A DNA stretch of 21,888 bases from Scleroderma bovista (GCA_037178675.1 JAYMGJ010000848.1:1-21888); one strand, 5' to 3'. Shown: positions 9,720 through 18,876, numbered from the stretch's first letter. Program-made: numbers and translations. The notes: a model not told the origin generated them from the letters alone.

Positions 9720-10365
9720 GCATCGTTCAACTGCTTCATAAAGCTCAAGAACATCACTGAGCGCTGAGCTGTCGTAAATCCATCACGTCGGCGGCCCTGG
9801 TGCTGTTCGAGTGCACTTGACGAAACCTAAAATAATGCGATCAGTGGAGGCTGTGGCCCACAACTACCGGATGGTCGGTATGATAAGGCACCTGCAAGCG
9901 TCCTCTCGTCACCGATGGGTTGCCAATTCTTGTCGAAAAACTGGACATCCCTAGGTGCGGACATCCCCTGTAGTGTACATGCACGCGACGACCACTTCGG
10001 CTAGTCCGGGGAATTGCGAGACCAGCCTATGAGGAAGGATGAGCCTTAAACATCGTGAAGGTAAGCATAGCACACCGTCAAGTGTTCATACCATCGGTAC
10101 ATGGAGTTTATGGCCCTCAGATAGTAGCTCTGCACTGCTTCGCTTGTCGATGTAGCAGATGTGAACCCACGACTTCGCGTACCCGTCCCTCTTAGCCTAC
10201 TCATAGCTATCCGGGATCTTCCTGTAGCCGAGGCACTTCCTCCCCATCCATCTTTGCGAGATTGACCGTCATCTCCTCTCTGTGGAGTCGATTTACCGAT
10301 GCGATAAGATCGCGTAGTACTCGGTGGTTTCATCATACGGCGGCGAACTCAAGGGCCTTGGTCCG
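9720..10365 (-). pseudogene. HET-domain (heterokaryon incompatibility) gene relic
   Basis: Pieces of a HET domain appear in order on the minus strand: RTKALEF (about 10365-10336), EYYAILSHR (from 10322), a GEEVPRLQEDPG-like piece, GYAKSWVHICYIDKRSSAEL, AINSMYRWYEHLTVCYAYLHDV (to about 10049), then KWSSRACTLQ and APRDVQFFDKNWQPIGDERTLA (to about 9905). A possible intron and a weak LYEAVER piece (about 9743-9723) follow. Known of the family: the HET domain triggers cell death when unlike hyphae fuse. Here the frame is broken by several stops (for example after the SHR of EYYAILSHR and before KWSSR) and by shifts, and the Trp residues of the RWFTRGWTLQEL-type motif are partly lost. The gene is therefore dead. 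It lies just upstream of DUF6533-like copy B. Confidence 0.75.
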
Positions 10366-10541
10366 ACGATGGTCCCTTTGTGTTCATTGTCTCAGGCACA
10401 TCTTTCAGCGCATCAACAACTGTGTGATGACATCTATACCCCGGCGTCGAAATAATTTGTGTGGCCACTAAAGATCAGATACAAGCACTCGAAAGAAATC
10501 ATATGTATACGCGTAGACGTGCGTGGTTGATGCGATGGCGT

Positions 10542-10613
10542 CCCTTTAGCCGGACGTCTTTCTTATATGCATTGAGAAGGCAGATAATAAACCACAGACG
10601 GACGACACTTACG
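10542..10613 (+). repeat. Direct repeat, copy 1
   Basis: The block runs CCTTTAG..GGACGTCT, then a 23-bp perfect core (10565-10587, ATATGCATT...GATAA), then AGACGGAC..ACT. The second copy lies about 265 bp downstream with small insertions and deletions. Origin is unknown; it may be a local duplication or a relic of a small mobile element. Confidence 0.65.
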
Positions 10614-10810
10614 AGACCCTGTCCTAGGAATATGTACAGCGGGTGTTGCCCAGGCCCCATGGTCTAGGGAGATCATCGTATACAGCAGTGGGAAGGTACT
10701 ATGCTAACTCGAGGTGTGCCAATAGGTCGCCAGCGCATGCTTGCAAAAATCCTCTGACGTAGACCTCACAACCTTAACGACCCTCCTGGACTCGACGTTC
10801 GAACGAGGTT

Positions 10811-10866
10811 CCTTTAGTTGGACGTCTAATATGCATTGAGAAGGCAGATAAGACGGACACTCACAG
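10811..10866 (+). repeat. Direct repeat, copy 2
   Basis: Same order of motifs as copy 1, with the identical 23-bp core at 10829-10851. It lacks about 5 bases before the core and about 8 after it. No target duplication or terminal inverted repeat could be seen. Confidence 0.65.
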
Positions 10867-10966
10867 TAATTACTTAAATCCTCAGGCGACCCACCAGAGA
10901 GGAGGCGATACGGTGGTATGGTAAGGGCACAAACACATTGAACACATCACCTTGTTTACAAGGTCA

Positions 10967-11344
10967 CTACCACTGGAAATGCCACGTGGATGGTACGATT
11001 TTTGAACGCCCGCGAGGGTGTTGCTTTTTGTACGCCGTTTCAAAGTTCAATTCCCGATGCCATCGCGTTGAGGCTGAGTAAATATTGTTCTGTATGATGG
11101 CTGTATCTAACGCTGCCAACCGTTTGCTTTCCTGTCGCAAATGTTTACTTGGGTGTTGTGTTAATGACCTGTCATCAAAGTCCCGCAAGAGTCTGATGTT
11201 GTTTCGTCCTCGGCTGTGCGATAAGGCAACGTATAGTAGGTTGGAGGGCACGAGTTCAAACATTGGAGCCTGAGGCCTGAGGATTGGAGTTGTTGGAGTT
11301 GTTGTTGTCGTGGTGGCTGTGGTCAAAGTTGTGGTTGTAGCCAT
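10967..11344 (-). pseudogene. PIF1-type helicase C-terminal fragment (possibly Helitron-derived)
   Basis: On the minus strand a piece reads NLLYVALSHSRGRNNIRLLRDF, then SLTQHPSKHLRQESKRLAALD. YVALSR-type residues followed by an hydrophobic RLLRDF block match helicase motif VI and the tail of PIF1-family helicases, including those of Helitron transposons; the Ser-Arg of the motif is Ser-His here. Motif VI lies at about 11212-11240. Upstream on the same strand the frame runs into a Thr-rich microsatellite (ACC/ACA repeats) and no motifs I-V were found, so only the end of the gene is left. It could be a fragment carried by a mobile element. Assignment rests on short motifs only. Confidence 0.5.
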
Positions 11345-12311
11345 GATCGATAGTCTGTGAACACATAATGTGCACAGGGCATCATGGACAATTGTTACGT
11401 CCTTGAGACTATGCAAAGGACATATAGTGCCATCAGACTTCAAAGTGTCTTGAAGGTTCAAGACGGGAGAAACCAACCTACATTGTAAACAAGGTGGCTG
11501 CTGGCGCAAGCTTGGCCGTATTGAATCATGATTAAATACTGCGGGAAGTAAAGTCACTGCTAAACAGTGACGGGGACGCTGATGCTGACCAAAATCATTG
11601 ACATTGCCACTGATTTTCACTAACTCGATTTCAATGACACTGGTTTTCAGTGCCCAGATCAGAACACACTTTAGGAGCTCAATTGTTTATTATATCAGTC
11701 AGCACAGTGCTCCTTTACTAGTTCTCCAAAGCTATAATCATCACATTGTTGTATCGCTGCTCGGAGCAGGGGTCTGCATCTGTGATTTTCATGGCAGTCT
11801 GTAAAGCTCATCGTTACCGTTGGAAATTGCACTGGCACTAGCTGCCCACACCGTGTCGTTGTCAATCCAAGGTGGCAGTGTGGTGGTGATTGAGATTGAG
11901 GCGGTGGTGGCCGTCGTTTGTGGTGATTATGATGGTGGTGTTGAAGTCTGAGATCTGAGAGGTGGCTGGTGGTGGTGGCTGTCACTGGTAGTTCATAGCA
12001 GCATAGCGTGGTGGGATCTGTAAGACGTGGTGGGATTGGTGATTGGGTTCGGTTGTGGCAGTGGCTAGCAGTGGCTGTGGTGATTGGTAAGGTCACGTGG
12101 TTACACAAGTCACATCGCACATGCAGAATTTCAGAGCCTGTTCAGGAACTCGAGATATTGTGAAAGCTAGGTGAACTTGGCATGGGCTGTCACTTAGTAT
12201 GCAGCAGAGATGTGTCTGAGATCTAAATGTTGTCACCAACCAATGGGGCTGTTATCAGTAGATTTCATGGACTATCATTGCCCTGAAGTTCAGCAGTGAA
12301 TCCGCCAGCTC
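11345..12311. other. Gene-free stretch with GTGG/GATTGG-rich low-complexity DNA
   Basis: Open frames here (minus 10967-11620 beyond the helicase piece, minus 11695-12120) are His/Thr/Pro-rich products of simple sequence. About 11870-12090 is dominated by GGTGG and GTGATTG runs on the plus strand. The 3' part (about 12120-12311) should be the left flank of the Harbinger element, but I could not place its terminal inverted repeat. Confidence 0.4.
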
Positions 12312-12681
12312 ATGGCGCTAATTTTCAGTCTTATCACATGTGCAACGGTAACTATCATCCAGCCTCTGGGACATGGAAAAAAGGACCCAGAACCATACCA
12401 TACTTCAGTGCTTTCAGGTGAGGCCTGGGTAATTGAGCACCTTGTGGGGCACCCAGACCGGATTCCATGTGAGCTGGGAATGGATGCATTCATTTTTGCA
12501 AAGCTCATAGCAGACCTGCATGCCCAGGGCCATGGTAATTCCAAGTGGGTCTCGCTTGAAGAACAATTGTCCATCTTTTTATACACATGTGTCACTGGAT
12601 TAACCATTCACCACGTTGGCGAACGGTTTCAGCACTTGAATGCAACCATTTCTCAGTAAGTTTCCAACTTGATGAATGTTA

Positions 12682-12686
12682 TTATC
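12682..12686 (+). repeat. Target-site duplication TTATC, left copy
   Basis: The five bases TTATC directly precede the TGTC start of the solo LTR and recur directly after its end at 13913-13917. A 5-bp duplication is the hallmark of LTR-retrotransposon integration. Confidence 0.85.
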
Positions 12687-13912
12687 TGTCAAGACTGGTT
12701 CTCCTCGACGATCTTACTAGGAGGTCCAGAGGTGCAGGGAACTAATGAGGAGGTAAGTCCAGACACTAGTAGGTGCTAGTTAGTGTGGAGAGTCAAGTCC
12801 GGGTCAAACGAACGAAGTCCGGGCACTAGAGAAGCACAGGGAGTAAGTCTGGGTTTTTGCGGAGTAAGTCCGGACCGCGGGAAAGTGGTCCGGAGTTGAG
12901 CGCAGCTTGTCCGGAGCGAAGGACATCCCAGAGGTGGGATAAGTCCTGAGAGGTCTAGCGTTGAGTCTGGGACAGAGGTGGCTTTTGCCCTTGTGCAAGT
13001 AGGAGACTTGCTAGGATCGGACATAGGACCAAGGGGACGAGATAGGATGGAGGCTGGAGTTGGCTGGAGTTCAGGAGAACAAGATGGGATTAGGAGAGCA
13101 TGGTGGGTAGTACAGAGTGGGGAGTATCTTAGTCGAGATTTGATCTAAGGATCTACTAGGCCGGAGTACAGTAGTTTATATAGTAAAGAGACTAGAGGTG
13201 AGTATATACGGTGACAAGTAAACACCCTAGTCGGGACAAGGGATGGAGCAGAAGCAGACAGGAAAATAAACCAGGGACAGGAAAATAAACCAGAGCAGAA
13301 GCAGACACGGGGAACTAGAGTTACAGGGACGATGGAGCAGATGCAGGGACAAGTAGGTAAAGGGAACTAGGTCGGAAGAGGACAAGTAAGGGTTGGAGGT
13401 GGACTTAACTAATGTTAAGTCCGGAGCGATGTCCAGGACCGGAGGAAGCGGGACCGGAGGAAGTGCAAGAGCGGAGGGAGTGCACAGGTGGAGGAAGGGC
13501 GGAGTAGCCGGAGGAAGGTCCGGAGTTGGACATGGAAATGTCCAAGGCCATTGGTGGACCTATCAGAGGGAGTGGAGCGGGAGCAGGAGCAGAACTGAGC
13601 CGGAGTTGGATGTACCAGCTGGAGTTGGGCTACGTCGCAGACAAGGCTAAGGGAGTGGCTGGACTGAAACCGGAGTAGCGACTAGTGGTAGGTACAGGTC
13701 CGACACGGAGGAGTTAGACCACGGATCTGTCTGTAGGAAGACAGGGGTTAGTCCTGAGGCAGAGATGGACGTAGTGACCAGAGTTGAGCTGGAGTGCAGC
13801 TATATGGCTGGAGATGGCCGGACTAGATCCGGAGTTGCGTCTATGCCTAAGGAGTGGTCAGGGGGGCCAGGGTTAGACCGGAGTTGCGACTGGGAAAAGT
13901 ATGGATATGACA
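12687..13912 (-). mobile_element. Solo LTR (1,226 bp) in the first transposase intron
   Basis: It begins TGTCAAGAC and ends TATGACA, flanked by TTATC on both sides. The whole element is the reverse complement of 17627-18876, including both ends; that second copy fixes the orientation as minus. A TATATAA box lies at 13176-13182 on the minus strand. It is rich in GGAG/CCGGAG (CTCCGG on the minus strand). No internal domain is present, so it is a solo LTR left after recombination between two LTRs. Open frames inside (for example minus 12776-13024) also occur in the other copy but are better explained by shared nucleotide sequence. It leaves the host intron's splice sites untouched. Confidence 0.9.
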
Positions 13913-13917
13913 TTATC
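13913..13917 (+). repeat. Target-site duplication TTATC, right copy
   Basis: It matches 12682-12686 and directly follows the CA end of the solo LTR. It lies 18 bases before the transposase intron acceptor TTTTTGCAG. Confidence 0.85.
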
Positions 13918-15011
13918 TCACTGTACTTTTTGCAGGTACTTCCACAAGATGTTGTTCATACTGTCATCTCCGCCATTTTACACCCAATATGTCCATCTTC
14001 CGGATCACAACAAGACCCATGCCTGCATCTGGGAGAACCCCCAATTCTGGCCGTTTTTCAAGGATGCCATTGGCACCTTGGATGGCAGTCATATTCAAGC
14101 CGCTCCTGGTGCACTCAAACACGGCACTTACTGGAATCGCAAGGGATTCACATCCCAAAATTGTCTTTTCTCATGCGATTTCAACCTGTTCTTTACTTAT
14201 GCATTGACTGGATGGGAAGGCTCAGCCACAGACACACGTATTTACCAAGATGCATGCACAAAAGGCCTCCAAATCCCCCCTGGAAAATATTTCCTTGCTG
14301 ACGCCAGCTTCCCATTGTGAGCAGAACTTCTTGTCCCCTACCAAAATATTTGGTATCATCTTGCTGAATGGTGACGGGCACAACTGCGGTAAGCAAAGAT
14401 TTTAAATCCGAACAACATTGTGTAATCAAGTGTATAGGCCTGCCAACAAAGAAGAGTTGTTTAATCTACGTCATTCATCTGCTTGGAATGTCATTGAACG
14501 AATTTTCGGTGTCCTCAAGCAACACTTTCAGATCTTACTTCTTGCCCCTGAATTCGACCTGGACACACAAGTGCGCATTCCAAGCGCACTCTGTGCTCTT
14601 CACAATTTCATTTGCACTCACAATCCCACTGAAGAGCCAATTCCAGGTCTCAATGATGGTTCTGCTGGTGGTGGGGGTGTGATGGATGAGGACAACCATA
14701 TTGGAGTAGATGATGTTGCAGAGGGGAATGGCGCTGGTGATCGGGATGAAGCTCATGCGATGCGAGACAACATTGCGCAAGCAATGTGGGACGACTATCA
14801 GCGTATTCTCAGGGAGGGAAACTATAATCATATCGCGCAGGGATCAGACGATGATGGCACTGAGTTTGACTCAGAAGGGGACAACAATGATGACAACAAT
14901 GATTACTAGTCTCTGTCTTGTAGTAGCAATTTTTTGAATGCAACACAAAGTATAGATTGAACTCGATACAAGTACATATTGAGTACAACAAAGCAAGGTA
15001 GTACAACACGA

Positions 15012-15584
15012 TCACAGCTGGTCTACAGAGTTGGACAACATAGTTGATGATTTTTGAAGTAAATCTGCAATGTATGCACTACAATGGCTTTTTTGAACCA
15101 AAGTCAAAACATCTGCTATATACTCGTTCTCTCCGATAAGGCATAGGAGACAAATACGTTCATCCATGGTCAGTTCATTGTGCTCATCCTCCAAAATGTG
15201 AATAGCTTGCTGTTTCTTCAAGCTCACATGCTCCTCAGCTGGCTGCATGGTGCACTCAATGGAACCTGCCAAGTGGGAAATGGCACCAACCAATGTTACC
15301 AACATTGGGTCTTGTGGCATCTCTGGTGCTTTTTCCCAGGTGCGGCATGAGGAAGACCAGGTAGCTGCAATTGCCATCACATCACCCATTGCCATTGCCA
15401 CAGCTGGATCAGCTGCAGCTTTCCCCTTCCTCTTTTTCGTGGCAGGCCCTGTGTTAGTGGAGGAGGAAATAGTTTGGGCATAGGGTAACTTCATGAAGTT
15501 TGATGCGGCTATGGGGTCACTGTCGGTAATTTCCATGAGGCAATGTTTGCCTTTGCTTGATGAATTTGAAGGGGGAGGCCGCAT
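15012..15584 (-). pseudogene. Harbinger accessory (Myb/SANT-like) protein, N-terminus removed
   Basis: A 190-codon minus frame lying tail-to-tail with the transposase, about 100 bp apart, the usual layout of fungal Harbinger elements. It has a basic KKRKGK stretch (about residues 50-55) that could be a nuclear-localisation signal. A helical, acidic C-terminal block follows (KKQQAIHILEDEHNELTMDE, then a hydrophobic run to YIADLLQK), as seen at the end of such accessory proteins. Known role: a DNA-binding and nuclear-import partner of the transposase. The N-terminal Myb/SANT domain is missing: the frame starts at 15584, exactly where the LTR retrotransposon sequence TGTAACGG begins. The Met at the start is therefore probably fortuitous. 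Confidence 0.6.
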
Positions 15585-15585
15585 G

Positions 15586-16128
15586 TGTAACGGTCTAACT
15601 TTTTATCTTATCTAATCTGCGATTAGATGACATCTTATCTTATCGTACTGTAGTATCTTATCTAGTACATCTTATCTATACTGTCTGGACTACAGCCTCG
15701 TGCTGTACATGCTGTATCCCTTGATGTCATTAGCGTAGCCTTACCACACAATGGCAGCTGTGCTCACTGCCTCGTACAGCATACAGCCTCATGGATAGCC
15801 TCGCACAGGACACGTGTAGTGTAGTATATATACTGCTGCAATCCAGCACCCAGAGGCTCTCCATTTGAGCTCTCTTTGGGTCTTTGCTCTAAGACGCTTG
15901 CATCCTTTCCTCTCAGAGTTCGTTGTGTGGTAGTTCTTTGGGTTTTGCCCTTAGGGTTGTCTCACTAGAGCTCGAATCTACCCATCTACTAGTTGTCTAC
16001 CACGCGCTGTTCCCCAGCCTTATAAAGGGAAACTATACCCAGACTCCAGGGTTAAGGAGCTTTGTTTCACACCCTTCACGTTCGTGCACGGCCAGCCTTT
16101 AGTGCTGTTCCCTGTAGCCCACTAGGGT
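15586..16128 (+). mobile_element. Probable 5' LTR and leader of a Gag-encoding LTR retrotransposon
   Basis: It starts TGTAACGGTC at an abrupt junction with the Harbinger accessory gene, typical of an LTR start. It contains a cluster of TTATCT motifs (15603-15677) and a TATATA stretch near 15825-15835, consistent with an LTR promoter. The Gag frame begins soon after. I could not place the LTR end or a primer-binding site, and the matching 3' LTR is not in the window, so the right border is only the Gag frame start. Confidence 0.55.
15603..15677 (+). promoter_or_regulatory. Cluster of GATA-factor-type motifs (TTATCT) in the LTR
   Basis: TTATCT occurs at 15603, 15608, 15635, 15658 and 15672, with TTATCG at 15640. 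Read on the minus strand these are AGATAA, the core bound by fungal GATA factors (nitrogen, iron or light regulation). The density over 75 bp is far above chance. Function is inferred. Confidence 0.5.
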
Positions 16129-17154
16129 TTGGGAGTTTCTAGTACAACCTCGTTGTCGACACCCTTGCAGACCTCTTCCTTGACAACCCCTGCTACTACG
16201 TCGAGGCTGAACCCGCCCTCCCACTTGCACGCCGTCGTATGTTTCGAACTTCCCGCCTCTACCCCGCACGACCCCGAGGCGCCCCCTACTCCTGCTACCA
16301 CCCCTAAGAAGATTGTTGCTGAACCTGGGAATTACGATGGCTCCCCCCAGGCCTTCAGAGTTTGGTGGAGCAAGATGAAACTGTGGGTCATGATGAACCA
16401 GAGGAGCGGCCTCCTCACCAGGAATAGTGAAATTATGGCGGCCGTTCTTTCTAGGTTCGAAGGACCTAAAGCTGGGCGTTGGGCCCAGGTAAAGTTGGAC
16501 TACTATCTTAGTCTGGGAGTTGAGTACCCGACATGGGACGCTCTGCAGGCAGAAATAACTGCCTTTTTCGTGCCTGGCAACAATGCCGACTGGGCTAGGT
16601 CCCAGTTACTAAAGTTGCGCCAGGGCCCCCATCAGCGAGTAGACGATTTCCTCGCAACTTTTGAGTCGTTCAAGATCGAGAGTGGCTGTCCCGACGCCTA
16701 CGCTAGGGACTTGCTCGAAAGAGCAGTGCAGAGGCAGGTCCTCCAGCAGGTGTACCTCCTGGCGAAGGATCGCGCCACCTATGCTGAACTGGCCACCTCA
16801 GTCAGAACCGTCAGAAGGGCTCAGGAGCTCTTCCTGATTAATACGCAGGGCGGAGCCCGCTATTATCAGCAAGGTGGCTCCTCCTCTTATGGAGTTATGC
16901 CGGGCGCTGGCGCCCCTATGGATATCGGTGCTGCTCAGCAGCAAAGTCAGCAGCAGAGTAAAGGGCTCCAATGCTATAACTGCCAGGGATTCAGACACAT
17001 CGCTCACGAGTGTTCTCAACCGCGTCGCCCACGTCGGGGGCAACCCCAGCAAACCTGGGCTGTTCAGCCCCAACCTGACGATGAACGCGTCAATGCTGTT
17101 TGCGGTATGTCCTTCTCCAAAATGAGGGACTACTTCAAGAGTTTAAAAGATTAG
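16129..17154 (+). pseudogene. Retrotransposon Gag with CCHC zinc knuckle (probably Ty3/gypsy type)
   Basis: A 341-codon open frame follows directly after a TAG. It has no ATG before 16375, which lies inside the Gag domain, so the natural start is missing. Order: Pro/Thr-rich N-terminus; a Retrotrans_gag-like core (about residues 65-240: NYDGSPQAFRVWWSKMKLWV, then a RWAQVKLDYY block, a DWARSQLLKLRQG block and VDDFLATFESF); a Gln-rich linker; then a zinc knuckle C-x2-C-x4-H-x4-C (16972-17013); then an Arg/Pro-rich tail. Known role: capsid/nucleocapsid that packages element RNA. The stop at 17152-17154 overlaps the next frame, as in elements that use frameshifting. It is a genomic retrotransposon, not an infectious virus as far as can be seen. 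Confidence 0.8.
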
Positions 17155-17626
17155 AGAGTGAGGACACAACGGGCACCCTCGCTCTCGAGTCTGAATTGGA
17201 CAGTGCAGTAAGGATCTTGGACTATCGTCTCTCCTGTGCTAAATCCCCTGAAGCACAGGATATTTATAAATACCGCATCTCTCTTCTTTCTCGTAAAATA
17301 CAGAAAACCTATAAAAAATCACCTTCTGTAGTTTCCCCTGTTTCTGTTTCCTTCAACAAGTACTCTGTCTTGTCGGTAGATACTGTGGACTGTAGTGACT
17401 CTCCTGTATTTATTACTGAACCCTCTAAGGGAGTCCCTGAAAAGGGCTTGGCACCGGAGGTTAAATCGTGTGTGCTTAATTCCCTGTTGAATACTACTGT
17501 TTCTTCTCCTTTGGCATCTGAGGAACCGGAAAGCCCTGCTGGAACCGAAGAAGTTTCTTTCTTGGACTTGTGAAGGTCCTTCACCTTGGAACGTGAAGTG
17601 ACGGTACCCGTCCGCATTCGTGGACC
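17100..17626 (+). pseudogene. Start of the retrotransposon Pol region, cut off by an LTR
   Basis: This frame overlaps the Gag end in a different phase and runs to a TGA at 17571-17573. The sequence then continues in the same frame with FTLEREVTVPVRIRGPV before stopping abruptly at 17626. The first part (Lys/Ser/Glu-rich) is a linker of no clear family. The last piece resembles the first strand of a retropepsin-like domain, whose catalytic DSG has not yet been reached. At 17627 the TGTC start of the next LTR begins. No reverse transcriptase, RNase H or integrase is in the window. Confidence 0.55.
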
Positions 17627-18876
17627 TGTCATATCCATACTTTTCCCAGTCGCAACTCCGGTCTAACCCTGGCCCGCCTGACCACTCCTAAGGCATAGAC
17701 GCAACTCCGGATCTAGTCCAGCCATCTCCAGCCCCATAGCTGCACTCCAGCCCAACTCCGGTCACTACGTCCATCTCCACCTCGGGACTAACCCCTGTCT
17801 TCCTCTAGACACATCTGCGGTCTAACTCCGCCATGTCGAACCTGTACCTACCACTTGTCACTACTCCAGTTTCAGTCCGGCCACTCCCTTGGTCTTGTCT
17901 GCAACATAGCCCAACTCCGGCTGGTACATCCAACTCCAGCTCAGGTCTGCTCCTGTTCCACTCCACTCCCTTTGATAGGTCCACCAATGGCCTTGGACAT
18001 TTCCATGTCCAACTCCGGACCTTCCTCCGGCTACTCCGCCCTTCCTCCACCTGTGCACTCCCTCCGCTCTTGCACTTCCTCCGGTCCCGCTTCCTCCAGT
18101 CCTGGACATCACTCCAGACTTAACATTAGTTAAGTCCACCTCCAACCCTTACTTGTCCTCTTCCGACCTAGTTGCCTTTACTTACTTGTCCCTGCATCTG
18201 CTCCGTCGTCCCTGTAATCCTAGTTCCCCATTTCTGCTTCCGCTCTGGTTTATTTTCCTGTCCCTGGTTTATTTTCTTGTACCTGGTTTATTTTCCTGTC
18301 TGCTTCTGCTCCATCCCTTGTCTCGACATTAAGGTGTTTACTTGTCACCGTATATACTCACCTTAGTTTCATTACTATATAAACTACCATACTCCGGCCT
18401 AGTAGTCCTTAGATCAAATCTCGACTAAGATACTCCCCACTCTGTACTACCCACTATGCTCTCCTAATCCATCTGTTCATCTGAACTCCTGAACTCCGGC
18501 CAACTCCGGCCTCCATCCTATCTCGTCCCCTTGGTCCTATGTCCGATCCTAGCAAGTCTCCTACTTGCACGAGGGCAAAAGCCACCTCTGTCCCAGACTC
18601 AACGCTAGACCTCTCAGGACTTATCCCACCTCTGGGATGTCCTTCGCTCCGGACAAGCTGCGCTCAACTCCGGACCACTTTCCCACGGTCTGGACTTACT
18701 CCGCAAAAACCCGGACTTACTCCCTGTGCTTCTCTAGTGCCCGGACTTCGTTCATTTAACCCGGACTTGACTCTCTGCACTAACTAGCACCTACTAGTGT
18801 CTGGACTTACCTCCTCATTAGTTCCTTGCACCTCTGGACCTCCTAGTAAGATCGTTGAGGAGAACCGGTCTTGACA
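17627..18876 (+). mobile_element. LTR of 1,250 bp, second copy, inserted in the Gag-Pol element
   Basis: It begins TGTCATATCC and ends GTCTTGACA, the reverse complement of the solo LTR at 12687-13912 over its full length. A TATATAA box lies at 18376-18382, so transcription would run rightwards. Its flanks (GGACC on the left, GTAGA on the right) do not match, so unlike the first copy it is not a simple solo LTR. The likeliest reading is the 5' LTR of an element whose inside runs on to the right, with the 3' LTR beyond the window. Immediately after it there is no TGG-type primer-binding site. Internal frames (18539-18787, 17861-18145) mirror those of the first copy and are not taken as genes. 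Confidence 0.85.

Larger units (their letters stand above)
10366..10966. other. Gene-free stretch with a degenerate direct repeat
   Basis: No coding region is supported. The left part is the upstream flank of the HET relic. Two copies of a block of about 60 bp lie at 10542-10613 and 10811-10866 (separate entries). Nothing else recognisable was seen. Confidence 0.4.
12312..14909 (+). pseudogene. PIF/Harbinger-type transposase (DDE superfamily), three exons, two stop codons
   Basis: Exons 12312-12655, 13936-14388 and 14438-14909 (1,269 nt; 422 codons plus stop). The N-terminal part carries SGEAWVIEHLVGHPDRI, ELGMDAFIFAKL and FLYTCVTGLTIHHVGERFQ, a block common in fungal Harbinger transposases. 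The DDE_Tnp_4 catalytic part follows: first Asp in GTLDGSH (codon 14081-14083), second in ATDTRIY (14231-14233), Glu in NVIERIFG (14496-14498). All three are present. The tail is Asp/Gly-rich. TGA codons at 14318-14320 (in FPL-stop-AELLVPY) and 14372-14374 (AEW-stop) break the frame, so no full protein is made. Splicing phases agree at both introns (phase 2). The first intron is swollen to 1,280 nt by a solo LTR; the second is 49 nt. Known role: cut-and-paste transposition together with the accessory protein encoded next door on the minus strand. Confidence 0.88.

Noticed and set aside
11695..12120. 141-codon His/Pro/Thr-rich minus frame
   Set aside because: It is a translation of GTGG/GATTGG simple sequence, with no start context or domain.
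12776..13024. 82-codon frame starting MSDPSKSPTC on the minus strand, nearly identical to the one at 18539-18787
   Set aside because: Both lie inside the two copies of the same LTR; the three residue differences just reflect nucleotide similarity. There is no domain, and overlapping alternative frames are equally conserved.
17861..18145. 94-codon frame starting MEVDLTNVKS, mirrored at 13393-13650
   Set aside because: Same reason: it is LTR sequence shared by two copies, and its Gly/Arg/Trp-rich composition comes from the CTCCGG repeats.
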